64,000 nt of DNA, from contig DUDS01000021.1 of the NCBI GenBank assembly GCA_004769085.1, positions 1 to 64,000 on the forward strand, in the 5' to 3' direction. Below, one piece after another: positions 1 to 8,232 of the stretch; positions within the stretch are counted from its first letter, which is position 1; every line of letters begins with the position of its first letter. Source of the stretch: Candidatus Melainabacteria bacterium SSGW_16 (GTDB taxonomy: Bacteria > Cyanobacteriota > Vampirovibrionia > 2-02-FULL-35-15). The notes beneath the pieces are model-generated. The model searched no databases. It saw only the letters and a list, made by a program, of their open reading frames with translations, and had not been told where the DNA came from. Both the position numbers and the translations under genes were made by a program.

Positions 1-929
1 TACGAGATCATTGAAGATACTTTCCAGGTTGTAAATAAAAGTCCGATAGTTACAGGAAAAGTACTTTGAAAAACAAGTGCACCAGAAACATTTCCTACAG
101 CTAAAGTATCTTTGCTCTGTCTGACCCACATCCAGCTGTTAAATTTTTCAGGCAGTTCAGTTGCAAGCGGTACAAGTAAAAGGCTTATTATAAATGGAGA
201 GAAGCTAAGTTTGTGGGAGATTTCTTTTATCACTTCCACAAAATGATGTGCACTAAACAATAAACACACAAGCGAAATCACTACCTGGAGAACAATAAGA
301 AAAAGAGTTGGTTTTAAAAAAGGAAATAGCTTTGAAAGTAAAAACGAATCGAGATTTTCTTCAAGTTCTTCACCTTTATATTTACTACCTGTTTCTTCTT
401 TTATTGTCAGATAAAGATAAAAAATATAAATTAAGAGCATGCTCACAGCTAAAACAACGTGAAATAAATGATTATCTAAAAATATCGCAATAAATGCCAG
501 AGAGAAAGAAAATATGAAAAAAGTTAAATCTCTCTCAAGAACTGTTTTATCTACCTTTAAAAAAGGAGATTTTCTCCTGCCTGTTTTATAATGCAGCCAG
601 CACGAAAGTCCGATCAGAAAAAAAGCAATAGTGCTTAACATAAAAGGAGCACCAATTATTGCCCCGATGCTTATTTGATTAACTGTATTTAATGTTTGTG
701 TTTCACCGGTTAAAATCTTAATAAAAGTCTCTTTGTTTATTCCCCAAAAAATAGCTACCAGAGGAACAACTGTCTCCGGTAAAGCCGTCCCTACAGCCGC
801 AAGAATACTTCCTGTAATGCCATGAGACAGATTTAACCTAGCACCTAGCCATTCAACTGCATTGCTAAAAACAATGCAGGAAAGTAAAATAGCCAGAAGT
901 GAAATCAAAAAATAAAATAAAATTTCCAT
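1..929 (-). CDS. Sodium/calcium exchanger family (CaCA) membrane protein, 3' end missing
   Basis: Reading the minus strand from an ATG at 929 gives an open frame to the window edge (about 309 residues, C-terminus missing). The N-terminus is hydrophobic, followed by the alpha-repeat-like stretch GSILAAVGTALPET (near residues 36-50). The visible end contains the second-repeat-like stretch GNVSGALVFQSTFP. These Gly/Glu-rich repeats inside membrane helices are the ion-binding motifs of CaCA antiporters such as YrbG. It probably exchanges Ca2+ or another divalent cation against Na+ or H+ at the inner membrane. It is divergent from the S41 protease gene, with about 60 bp between the two starts. The family call is fairly sure; the ion is not. 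Confidence 0.75.
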   Translation of the reverse strand, partial: MEILFYFLISLLAILLSCIVFSNAVEWLGARLNLSHGITGSILAAVGTALPETVVPLVAIFWGINKETFIKILTGETQTLNTVNQISIGAIIGAPFMLSTIAFFLIGLSCWLHYKTGRRKSPFLKVDKTVLERDLTFFIFSFSLAFIAIFLDNHLFHVVLAVSMLLIYIFYLYLTIKEETGSKYKGEELEENLDSFLLSKLFPFLKPTLFLIVLQVVISLVCLLFSAHHFVEVIKEISHKLSFSPFIISLLLVPLATELPEKFNSWMWVRQSKDTLAVGNVSGALVFQSTFPVTIGLLFTTWKVSSMIS

Positions 930-990
930 ATTTTGTATCTCAAAGTTATAGAATAGACTATATTTTTAAATAATTGGAATTTTGTAACAA

Positions 991-2190
991 ATGAAGAATA
1001 ATCACATAAAAAAGTATATGAAATTTAACCTGTTTACTTTTCTGTTTGTATTTTTATTCTCTTATTCCTGTCTCTTTAATCACAAAGTAAGTGCTGATTT
1101 TGAAACCACATTTGCAAATGAAATTTATAACACTGCTTTAAAAGCAATAAATGAAAAATTTTTCTTTAAATCAAATTTAAATACTGAAAAGTGGGAAACC
1201 AGGTTTAAAGACAAAATAGTTACAGTAGGTGACGCACACAAATATATAAGCAAACTTGTAAAAGGACTAAATGACCCATACACCAGATTTCTGTCCTGTG
1301 AAGAATTTAAAGATGAACAGGACATTATGAAATCTTCATTTGTAGGAGTTGGAGTAAAGCTTGCTTTAAACAAACCACAAATTATAGATGTAATTCCAAA
1401 TAGTCCTGCAGATAGAGGAGGAATCAAACCAAATGATTACATAAGCAGAATAAACAATAAAAGCACATTTGGTCTTACACCTTCACAGGTTGCCGGACTG
1501 TTAAGAGGGGAAAAAGATACCATTCTCCAGATCAAGGTAAAAAGGGAAAACCAGACAATATCAAAAATCCTTAAACGGGAAGAATTAAATTTTAAAGTGA
1601 TTTCATCAAAATCTTTGGGAAATAGTATTGCTCTTGTAAAAATTGATTCCTTTATTCCTGAAAACACAAGCAAACTTTTCAGGGAAGAACTGACCAAATT
1701 AATGTCTGCAAATGGTCTTATTATTGACCTCAGGAACAATTCCGGCGGACTTCTGAAAAACGCAGTAGAAATTGCTGATATGTTTCTTAGCGAGGGGAAA
1801 ATAGTCAGCACTACAAGCTATATTGAAAAGAAAAACCAGTATGCAAATTCAAATGTTTTATATAATTCACCTGTTGTAATTCTGGTGAATGAAAATACAG
1901 CAAGTGCAAGTGAAATCCTTACAAGCGCATTAAGGGAAAACAACAAAGCAATTGTTATAGGAAAAAGAACATTTGGGAAAGGGCTGGTTCAGGAAATAGT
2001 AAAACTTCCTGATGATTCAGCGCTTCATGTAACAATTGGGGCATATTTAACCCCGAGTGGCAAAAATATTAACAAATCAGGCATTACACCAGACGAAGTT
2101 GTAAATAATAACGAAGACCAGATTCAGGTAGCAAAGAAAATATTGATTTATTATAAAAATAAAGATATTTCAAGGATTGCATTGAGATAA
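991..2190 (+). CDS. C-terminal processing peptidase, S41 family (CtpA/Prc-like)
   Basis: A 399-residue exported serine protease. There is an N-terminal signal or anchor segment (about residues 12-35), a PDZ domain (about 117-190, containing PNSPADRGGIKPND), and the S41 catalytic core. The Ser/Lys dyad is visible as S305 in NENTASASEI and K330 in GKRTFGKG. The 25-residue spacing matches that of known CtpA/Prc enzymes. LRNNSGGLL supplies the conserved substrate-binding strand. Such proteases trim or degrade periplasmic proteins by recognising their C-terminus. No strong Shine-Dalgarno precedes the ATG. The gene is single, divergent from the exchanger, and followed after 34 bp by a small unrelated gene. 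Confidence 0.93.
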   Translation: MKNNHIKKYMKFNLFTFLFVFLFSYSCLFNHKVSADFETTFANEIYNTALKAINEKFFFKSNLNTEKWETRFKDKIVTVGDAHKYISKLVKGLNDPYTRFLSCEEFKDEQDIMKSSFVGVGVKLALNKPQIIDVIPNSPADRGGIKPNDYISRINNKSTFGLTPSQVAGLLRGEKDTILQIKVKRENQTISKILKREELNFKVISSKSLGNSIALVKIDSFIPENTSKLFREELTKLMSANGLIIDLRNNSGGLLKNAVEIADMFLSEGKIVSTTSYIEKKNQYANSNVLYNSPVVILVNENTASASEILTSALRENNKAIVIGKRTFGKGLVQEIVKLPDDSALHVTIGAYLTPSGKNINKSGITPDEVVNNNEDQIQVAKKILIYYKNKDISRIALR

Positions 2191-2210
2191 AACCCTTATT
2201 GCAAATCAGG

Positions 2211-2216
2211 TATAAT
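2211..2216 (+). promoter_or_regulatory. -10 hexamer TATAAT placed for a leaderless transcript
   Basis: A perfect TATAAT ends 8 nt before the ATG at 2225. With usual spacing, transcription would start at about 2222-2225, at the start codon itself. No -35 box of good quality is seen at 17 nt, and no Shine-Dalgarno lies at normal spacing. This favours leaderless expression of the next gene. Confidence 0.45.
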
Positions 2217-2224
2217 AAAAATAT

Positions 2225-2653
2225 ATGACAACTAATTTGCCCAGACACAATATAGGTGCGATTTGCAGCCAAGTCAGTTTTGATAAGGTAACTCATGCTG
2301 TTCATCTTTTTAACATACAGAACGTTTTTCAGACACCAACACTACCTGCCACACTCTCACAATTTGTAGTTGCAAACCAATGGACAAATGCACAGGGGAC
2401 TTTTTTACAGCAACTTGAAATATTCACACCTACAGGACAAGTGCTTGCAGAGAGAAAGAATCAGTTCACCATCACATCAAGCCCACCTATCTCATGTCAC
2501 TGGTGCATTGATTCATTTTCAATGATGCTCACACTAAAAGAAACAGGAGTTTACTTTGTAACCATTTCCATAGGCAGAACTGAAGGACCAATGGAATCGG
2601 TCTGTAACATACCATTTGAGTGCAGACTTATACCAGTTCAGTCTCCTGGGTAA
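2225..2653 (+). CDS. Small DUF6941-like protein of unknown function
   Basis: A 142-residue soluble protein without signal peptide or membrane segment. Its layout resembles the DUF6941 family: an early 'VHLFNIQNVF' strand, a 'FQTPTLPATLSQFVV' proline-containing segment, then 'LEIFTPTGQVLAERK', where family members carry a 'v.i.dp.G..l' stretch, and a closing 'GVYFVTISI' strand. The resemblance comes from memory of the family pattern and is not proven. The function of that family is unknown. The gene stands alone between the S41 protease and a block of inverted repeats. A TATAAT immediately before the ATG and the absence of a ribosome binding site suggest a leaderless mRNA. Confidence 0.7.
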   Translation: MTTNLPRHNIGAICSQVSFDKVTHAVHLFNIQNVFQTPTLPATLSQFVVANQWTNAQGTFLQQLEIFTPTGQVLAERKNQFTITSSPPISCHWCIDSFSMMLTLKETGVYFVTISIGRTEGPMESVCNIPFECRLIPVQSPG

Positions 2654-2669
2654 TTTTTTCAGAATAAAA

Positions 2670-2775
2670 TTTGGCTTACACTTTTTGTGCTCAACCCATA
2701 CCCTTCACTTCGCTTGGTGGGCTTAGCGCCTCCAACGCTCCGTTTTGGGTATGGGTTTCGCTTGTGTAAGCCAAA
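2670..2775. repeat. 106-bp imperfect palindrome with two perfect arms
   Basis: Outer arms TTTGGCTTACAC (2670-2681) and GTGTAAGCCAAA (2764-2775) are perfectly complementary over 12 bp. Inner arms AACCCATACCC (2693-2703) and GGGTATGGGTT (2747-2757) match over 11 bp. The loop is GC-richer than its surroundings. It starts 17 bp after the stop of the preceding gene, so it could act as a terminator-like structure, but there is no T-tract. A small non-autonomous element is the other option. Confidence 0.7.
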
Positions 2776-2875
2776 TCCAGAATTAAGACTGGTATTTTTA
2801 CTAACACTTGTTCGACCTAGTACAATATTAGTTGGGTAAAACCTTTTAATAATGTCGGTAAATATGTTTAGTGAA

Positions 2876-2960
2876 GGTTTGTCCACTAGCGACAAACCAG
2901 AACGTGGCTAAACGAGAGCGCAAAAAGCGAAGCGATTTCTTGAAATCGCGGAGCGTTTAG
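2876..2960 (+). promoter_or_regulatory. Two hairpins in the murG leader
   Basis: First hairpin: GGTTTGTC (2876-2883) with GACAAACC (2891-2898), 7-nt loop. Second, nested hairpin: CTAAACG (2908-2914) with CGTTTAG (2954-2960), enclosing GCGATTTC (2932-2939) and GAAATCGC (2942-2949). The end of the 3' arm overlaps the only Shine-Dalgarno-like bases of murG (AGGT, 2959-2962), so folding could limit translation initiation. Alternatively these are parts of a palindromic repeat. Confidence 0.5.
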
Positions 2961-2967
2961 GTAAAAA

Positions 2968-4113
2968 ATGAAAAAAATCGTTTTATGTGGTGGTGGAACT
3001 GGTGGGCATATATTTCCCAGTATTGCTGTTGCAGAAGAATTAAAAAAAGAAAATTGTGATTTATTTTACATCGGTGTTAAAGGAAGACTAGAAGAAACAA
3101 TTGCAGAAAAAAATGGGATTGAGTTTTATGGTTATGATTTTTCAGGATTTCCAAGAAAGATTCAGAAAGAACTTTTTGTATGGCCTTTTAAACTCTTAGG
3201 TGCTGTTTCAAAAGCAAAAGTTTATTTAAAGCACTTTAAACCAGATCTTGTATTTGGAACAGGAGGTTATTCTGCAGCACCGGTATTTATTGCAGCAAAA
3301 AGACTTGGAATTCCATACATAGTGCATAATCTGGATGTAAGACTCGGTCTTGCAAATAAATTCTGTGCAAACGGTGCTTCAATGCTGACGCTTGGATTTA
3401 ACACAAATACTGAGTTTACACAAAAAATAAAATGTATAATTACCGGAAACCCTGTAAGAAAAAGTTTCATAGAGATTCAGAATAAAGATAAAACACAAAT
3501 ATACAAAGAATTTAATTTAAGCCCTGACAAGAAAACGATTTTTGTTGCTGGTGGTTCACAAGGCGCAACTGCAGTAAATGAAGCTGTTTTAGATATCATG
3601 AAGGATTTGGTTTTATCAAATGATATTCAGATCCTGCATCAGACAGGAGATATTACACATGAAGAATTTGCAAAAAGACTTCCTGCAAAAGTACTTGAAA
3701 CCACAAATGTAATTGCAAAACCGTTTTTTGAAAATCCTGAATCCTGTTATCAGATAGCAGATCTGGTGATTGCAAGATCAGGTGCAATGACTACTACAGA
3801 AATCACGGTGATGGGAAAACCTGCAATATTTATTCCATATCCATATGCAGGAAACCATCAGGAAGCAAACATTAAACACCTCATTGAAGCAGGCGGAGCA
3901 CTGTTATTCAGGCAAAAAGGTATAAGGACAAAAATGCTTTTAAATACTATATTAGAATTACTAAATAATCAGCAAAAGCTAAATGAAATGTCCAGAATTA
4001 CAAAATCTTTTGCAAAACCAGATGCAGCAAAAGAAATTGCCAGGTTAATCTTTTCAACAGTTAATGGGAATTCTGTTAATGAACAAAGTAAAAATCTGAC
4101 AAGTGTGCTTTAG
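2968..4113 (+). CDS. murG: UDP-GlcNAc--lipid I GlcNAc transferase MurG
   Basis: A 381-residue GT28 glycosyltransferase that adds GlcNAc to lipid I to form lipid II on the inner face of the membrane. The signature GGGTGGH is at residues 8-14. The segment DLVFGTGGYSAAP and the C-terminal donor-binding part (SGAMTTTE...PYPYAGNHQEANI) are typical. It is slightly longer than the roughly 355-residue norm. The usual 'HEQNA' stretch reads HNLDVRLGLANK here, a divergence in the acceptor side. It stands outside a dcw cluster, converging with hisH with only 7 bp between stops. Its leader carries strong hairpins. Confidence 0.95.
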   Translation: MKKIVLCGGGTGGHIFPSIAVAEELKKENCDLFYIGVKGRLEETIAEKNGIEFYGYDFSGFPRKIQKELFVWPFKLLGAVSKAKVYLKHFKPDLVFGTGGYSAAPVFIAAKRLGIPYIVHNLDVRLGLANKFCANGASMLTLGFNTNTEFTQKIKCIITGNPVRKSFIEIQNKDKTQIYKEFNLSPDKKTIFVAGGSQGATAVNEAVLDIMKDLVLSNDIQILHQTGDITHEEFAKRLPAKVLETTNVIAKPFFENPESCYQIADLVIARSGAMTTTEITVMGKPAIFIPYPYAGNHQEANIKHLIEAGGALLFRQKGIRTKMLLNTILELLNNQQKLNEMSRITKSFAKPDAAKEIARLIFSTVNGNSVNEQSKNLTSVL

Positions 4114-4120
4114 TCCTAAG

Positions 4121-4702
4121 TTAAACCTTTTTTATAAAATCCTGTAAAAACTCCAGCCCTGCATCCCCGCTTTTTTCAGGGTGAAACTGTACAGCAAAAA
4201 GGTTCTCTTTCTTTACTGCAGAAACGAACTTCTCTCCCTCATGCTCAGTTTCAGATGAAATGATACTTCTGTCTTCAGGAATAACATAATAAGAGTGAAC
4301 AAAATAAAATTCTTTTTTAAAAGAACTTACTTGGTTCCAGCCTATATGAGGAACTTTCCGTGCTTTTTTAAACCTCACAACTTTTCCTTTTAAGACAGAC
4401 AGACCTTTTTCATTAGAATCTTCTTCGCTGGAATCAAATAAAACCTGCATTCCCAGACATATACCTAAAAATGGTTTTGAACTTTTTGCTGATTTTATAA
4501 TAATTTCATCTAATTTATTTTTTTTTATTGACTCCATAGCTGGTCCAAATGCACCAACACCAGGGAAAACCACTGCATCAGTTTTCTCTATAATCACAGG
4601 ATCTTTTGTAATTTCAATATCTGCACCAATGAACTTAAATGCTTTATATACACTGTGCAGATTCCCTGCACCAAAATCAATTAGTGCTATTTTTTTATTA
4701 AT
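4121..4702 (-). CDS. hisH: Imidazole glycerol phosphate synthase glutaminase subunit HisH, non-canonical start
   Basis: Class I glutamine amidotransferase that supplies ammonia to HisF in histidine synthesis. The conserved N-terminus IALIDFGAGNLHSV is encoded upstream of the first ATG/GTG/TTG-type codon available (GTG at 4597), so the gene must begin further up. The frame is open back to a TGA at 4708-4706, and no ATG, GTG or TTG lies between. The best candidate is ATT at 4702, giving 193 residues, near the family length of about 200. Counted from it, the nucleophile is C82 in GICLGMQ, and the His/Glu pair lies in VQFHPEKSG near the end. A structured repeat ends exactly at this 5' boundary, so the original start may have been removed. 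HisF is not nearby. Confidence 0.85.
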   Translation of the reverse strand: MNKKIALIDFGAGNLHSVYKAFKFIGADIEITKDPVIIEKTDAVVFPGVGAFGPAMESIKKNKLDEIIIKSAKSSKPFLGICLGMQVLFDSSEEDSNEKGLSVLKGKVVRFKKARKVPHIGWNQVSSFKKEFYFVHSYYVIPEDRSIISSETEHEGEKFVSAVKKENLFAVQFHPEKSGDAGLEFLQDFIKKV

Positions 4703-4857
4703 TACTCACCGCCTTCCTCGCTCATTCTTCGCTTGTCGGCTTTGCAAAATGCTTACGGTCTGCCACTTGTATATTATACAGATTTTGCTCCGCCCAAGGC
4801 GGATCAAAACCTTTCCATGTTGACTGCTTGCTGATAGATTATTGTGGTAGCTGAGTA
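4703..4857 (-). repeat. Interspersed structured repeat, copy 1
   Basis: Same family as the copies at 12276-12455 and 22575-22740, here in the opposite orientation. The core (4749 down to 4711) reads GCAAAGCCGACAAGCG followed by AAGAATGAGCGAGGAAGGC. A GC-rich hairpin lies at 4781-4812 (TCCGCC/GGCGGA stem). The ends are mutually complementary: ACTCACCGCC at 4704-4713 against GGTAGCTGAGT at 4846-4856. It fills the gap between the leuS stop and the hisH start. Confidence 0.8.
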
Positions 4858-4865
4858 TTTATTTA

Positions 4866-7400
4866 TTATTTCACTACAATATTTACAATCTTATCCGGTA
4901 CAACTACTATTTTTACAAGTTCCTTGCCTTCAAGCCTGGCTTTCACCTTCTCATGACTAAGGGCTATTTTTTCCAGATCCTTCTGAGCCTGTCCTTTTTT
5001 GGTAGTAAGGACATCTATTTTTTTACCACCCATCTGAATTACAAGCTCTACTTCATCAGTAATCAGTGCCTCTTTATCAAATGAAGGCCACTTTTGCTGG
5101 TGAATTGAATATACTCCACTAAATTTTTCCCATAATTCTTCAGTAATATGAGGAGCAAGCGGAGCAAGAAGTTTTATAAGGTTTGTAAATGAAAAAGATA
5201 AAACGCTTTTCTCATTTTCATCAAATGATTTTTTATCAAGCAGAAACTTATACATTGCATTTACAAGCTCTGTCATCCTTGCAATAGCAGTATTAAAAGT
5301 ATATTTTTTATCTGAGATATCTTCTGAAACTGTTTTTATTGTCTGATTTGCAATCCTGTATAATTCCTGGGAAACACTGTTAAGATTTTGAATCCCTACA
5401 AAACCTTCATATGGAGAGAATGTGGTACCTTTAAAGACATTTTCTTTGAGGTTAAAAAACAATCTCCATATTCTCTCCAGAAAACGATATTGTCCAATTG
5501 CTCCCTGTGTTGACCACTCAACTTCCTGCTCAGGAGGAGCTGCAAATAAAATAAAAAGTCTTGCGGCATCTGCACCATATTCATTAAAGAATTCAGATGT
5601 GCCAACAATATTTCCTTTTGATTTTGACATTTTTGCAATTTTTCCTTCTTTCTGACTGAACATTGTTACCATCCCCTGGCTAAGAAGATTTGCAAATGGC
5701 TCATCAAATTTTAAAAGTCCAAAATCTCTTAATGATTTTGTAAAAAATCTTGAGTACAACAAATGAAGAATTGCATGCTCTATACCACCAACATATTGAT
5801 CTACAGGCAACCAGTAATTAATATTATTTTTGCTAAAAACTTCTTTATCATTTTTTGCATCTGAATATCTTAAAAAATAATAGCTAGAACAGATAAAGGT
5901 ATCCATTGTATCTGTTTCCCGTCTTCCTTTTTTACTGCACTTCGGACAGTTTACTTCAAGCCAGTTTTTTGCCCTTAGGAGAGGAGATCCATCGCTTCCA
6001 GTAAGCTCAACATCTTCAGGAAGTAAAACAGGTAAGTTACTTTCCGGCACAGGCACGACACCGCAATCTTCACAATAAATAACTGGAATCGGGCACCCCC
6101 AGTATCTTTGCCTGCTTATAAGCCAGTCACGAAGTCTGTAAGTTATTCTCTTTTTGCCAAAACCTTTGCTCTCTGCATGTTCAATGGTTTTCTTTTTACC
6201 GGATTCATTATCAAGTGCGTTAAATATATCAGAGTTCATCATGATACCAGGATCAATATATGCAGCTGAAAGTTTTCTCTCAAGTCCATCAACTGAAATT
6301 ACCTGTTTAATATCCAGTTTATATTTTGTAGCAAATTCAAAGTCCCTCTCATCATGTGCAGGGACACCCATAACTGCACCAGTACCATAATCCAAAAGCA
6401 CATAGTCACTTATCCAGATAGGAATTTTTTTACCATTAAAAGGATTTACAGCAAAACTTCCAAGTGGTACACCTGTTTTTTCTTTATTTTCTGAAAGCCT
6501 TTCAACTTCTGTAAGAAGACCTGTTTGTTTTATATACTCTTCAATTTTTATTTTGTTCTCTTTAGTTGTAAGCTCCGAAACAAGTTTGTACTCAGGAGCA
6601 AGCACAAGATAAGTTACACCATAAATAGTGTCAGGTCTTGTTGTAAAAACCGGTATTTTTAAATCTGGTCTGCCATCAACATAAAATTCAATTTCAGCTC
6701 CTTCTGATTTGCCAATCCAGTTTTTTTGCATCAGCTTAACTCTTTCAGGCCAACCAGAAAGTTTATCTATATCAGACAGAAGCTCTTCAGCATAATTTGT
6801 AATTTTTAAAAACCACTGCTTCATCATCCTTTTTATTACAGGAGTATCATCATGCCGCCAGCACATTCCATCTTCAACCTGTTCATTAGCCAAGACTGTC
6901 TGACATTTTTCACACCAGTTAACGGGAGCTTCCTTCTGGTATGCCAATCCATTTTTATAAAACTGCAGGAAAATCCACTGTGTCCATTTGTAGTAGTCAG
7001 AATTGCATGATATTACTTCTCTTTCCCAGTCATAGCTTGTACCCATTCTTTTAAGCTGCTGATTTTTCATGTAATCGATATTTTTTTCAGTCCATTGTTT
7101 TGGTGGTACTTTTCTTTCGATTGCTGCATTCTCAGCAGGTAATCCAAAGGCATCAAATCCCATGGGATTTAAAACGTTATATCCAAGCATTCTTCTGTGT
7201 CTGGATATAACATCACTAATGGTGTAAACTCTCATATGTCCCATGTGCAAATCACCACTTGGATATGGGAACATTACTAGGGAATAGTACTTAGGTCTAT
7301 CACTAAAATCCAACGCTCTAAATATGTGAGTTTCTTCCCATTTATCCTGCCACTTGTTTTCAAAATCCTTTGGTTTATATATATTCTGTTGTGTATTCAT
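4866..7400 (-). CDS. leuS: Leucyl-tRNA synthetase
   Basis: An 844-residue class Ia synthetase that charges tRNA-Leu. The HIGH-type motif reads HMGH at residues 52-55, and the KMSKS motif is at 590-594. The CP1 editing domain is marked by [10 protein letters not shown]. Zinc-ligand-like cysteine pairs are seen in WCEKCQ and CPKCSKKG. The C-terminal anticodon-binding part is present (HITEELWE). Length and order match bacterial LeuRS of the single-chain type. The gene appears to be transcribed alone. A copy of the interspersed repeat begins 8 bp past its stop. Confidence 0.98.
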   Translation of the reverse strand: MNTQQNIYKPKDFENKWQDKWEETHIFRALDFSDRPKYYSLVMFPYPSGDLHMGHMRVYTISDVISRHRRMLGYNVLNPMGFDAFGLPAENAAIERKVPPKQWTEKNIDYMKNQQLKRMGTSYDWEREVISCNSDYYKWTQWIFLQFYKNGLAYQKEAPVNWCEKCQTVLANEQVEDGMCWRHDDTPVIKRMMKQWFLKITNYAEELLSDIDKLSGWPERVKLMQKNWIGKSEGAEIEFYVDGRPDLKIPVFTTRPDTIYGVTYLVLAPEYKLVSELTTKENKIKIEEYIKQTGLLTEVERLSENKEKTGVPLGSFAVNPFNGKKIPIWISDYVLLDYGTGAVMGVPAHDERDFEFATKYKLDIKQVISVDGLERKLSAAYIDPGIMMNSDIFNALDNESGKKKTIEHAESKGFGKKRITYRLRDWLISRQRYWGCPIPVIYCEDCGVVPVPESNLPVLLPEDVELTGSDGSPLLRAKNWLEVNCPKCSKKGRRETDTMDTFICSSYYFLRYSDAKNDKEVFSKNNINYWLPVDQYVGGIEHAILHLLYSRFFTKSLRDFGLLKFDEPFANLLSQGMVTMFSQKEGKIAKMSKSKGNIVGTSEFFNEYGADAARLFILFAAPPEQEVEWSTQGAIGQYRFLERIWRLFFNLKENVFKGTTFSPYEGFVGIQNLNSVSQELYRIANQTIKTVSEDISDKKYTFNTAIARMTELVNAMYKFLLDKKSFDENEKSVLSFSFTNLIKLLAPLAPHITEELWEKFSGVYSIHQQKWPSFDKEALITDEVELVIQMGGKKIDVLTTKKGQAQKDLEKIALSHEKVKARLEGKELVKIVVVPDKIVNIVVK

Positions 7401-7569
7401 AATATTTTAAGGAACAAAATCTATAAAAGCTGATTCTAATTTTTCATAATTTCTGTTAATAGTTATAATTATAGTTATAAATGATTATAAATGGTTAGAT
7501 TAATTATGTTCTATGGGTATTAATAGTCCAGGTGCACCTTAAAAAGCACAGCCCGGTTTGGAGATTTTA
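7401..7569. other. AT-rich divergent spacer between leuS and an exported-protein gene
   Basis: The spacer contains short direct repeats of ATTATA/GTTATAA type (about 7450-7495), consistent with divergent promoters, but no hexamer pair stands out. GGAG at 7560-7563 with 6-nt spacing supports the ATG at 7570 for the next gene. Confidence 0.4.
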
Positions 7570-8229
7570 ATGAAAAAATACTTGAATTTATTTTTAGGAC
7601 TTCTGATCTCCTTTAATGGTCTAACAAGTTTATCTTTTGCAAATGAAGTTACAGAAGAAGCTGAGTCAGAAAAACCAAAAATAGAAAGACATTTTGTGTT
7701 TGAATCAACTCCAATGAACCTTCAGGAACTTGAAAAAAGTTCAGACAGAATTTTTGCAGGCATATGTACTTCAAAAGAAGAGATTGAAAACGATTCTGAA
7801 GCAGGCGGATTACCTACGGTCAAATACACATTTAAAATTACTGATGGTGTTAAAGGGGTAGCTAGAAAAAAGGAAATTACATTCAGACAATGGAGTGCAA
7901 CTATCCGTTCAGCAGGATTTGAAGTTGGTAAAAAATATGTTCTCTTCCTTTATCCGGACAGTAACCGTAACCTGACAAGTACTATAGGTGTTGACGGACA
8001 GGGACTTTTTGAAGTTAGAAAAAGAGGGATCATAAGAAGGAGTGAAATTGTCTCAAACAAACTTAAAAATCACGGGTTGAGCAGAAACTTAAAATCACAG
8101 AAAAAAATAAATATAGAACAGGATAAACCACTCAATGATTATATTGATCGCTGCAGCGAACTTGGTATTCCAATTGGTTATAAACAATTCATAAAGGCAG
8201 TCAGATATCTGGCTGAAAAAAATAATTAA
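7570..8229 (+). CDS. Exported protein of unknown function, partner of the metalloprotease
   Basis: A 219-residue protein. The start is set at ATG 7570 because GGAG lies 6 nt upstream and the next residues form a clean signal peptide (KKYLNLFLGLLISF...SFANE). An in-frame TTG 12 nt upstream is less likely. After the signal comes an acidic linker and then a beta-rich region with VKYTFKITDGVKGV, KEITFRQW and GKKYVLFLYP. That region resembles small secreted domains often found beside matrixin-like proteases in environmental bacteria. It ends 3 bp before the metalloprotease ATG, so the two are probably co-expressed. An inhibitor, chaperone or companion role is possible but not shown. No catalytic motif is recognised. 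Confidence 0.75.
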   Translation: MKKYLNLFLGLLISFNGLTSLSFANEVTEEAESEKPKIERHFVFESTPMNLQELEKSSDRIFAGICTSKEEIENDSEAGGLPTVKYTFKITDGVKGVARKKEITFRQWSATIRSAGFEVGKKYVLFLYPDSNRNLTSTIGVDGQGLFEVRKRGIIRRSEIVSNKLKNHGLSRNLKSQKKINIEQDKPLNDYIDRCSELGIPIGYKQFIKAVRYLAEKNN

Positions 8230-8232
8230 GTC

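Larger units (their letters stand above)
2654..2967. other. 314-bp gap packed with inverted repeats, no gene
   Basis: No credible gene: the open frame on the minus strand (2659-2895) is built from the inverted repeats. The gap holds a 106-bp imperfect palindrome (2670-2775), a perfect 8-bp stem (2876-2898) and a nested hairpin (2908-2960) that ends just before murG. Confidence 0.7.

Noticed and set aside
2659-2895. Open frame of 78 codons on the minus strand
   Set aside because: It is made of the inverted repeats of the gap and has no coding character of its own.
4703-4857. Interpretation of the interspersed repeat as a known glutamine riboswitch
   Set aside because: The element lies in opposite orientations relative to its downstream genes and does not show the short glnA-RNA motif that I could recognise.
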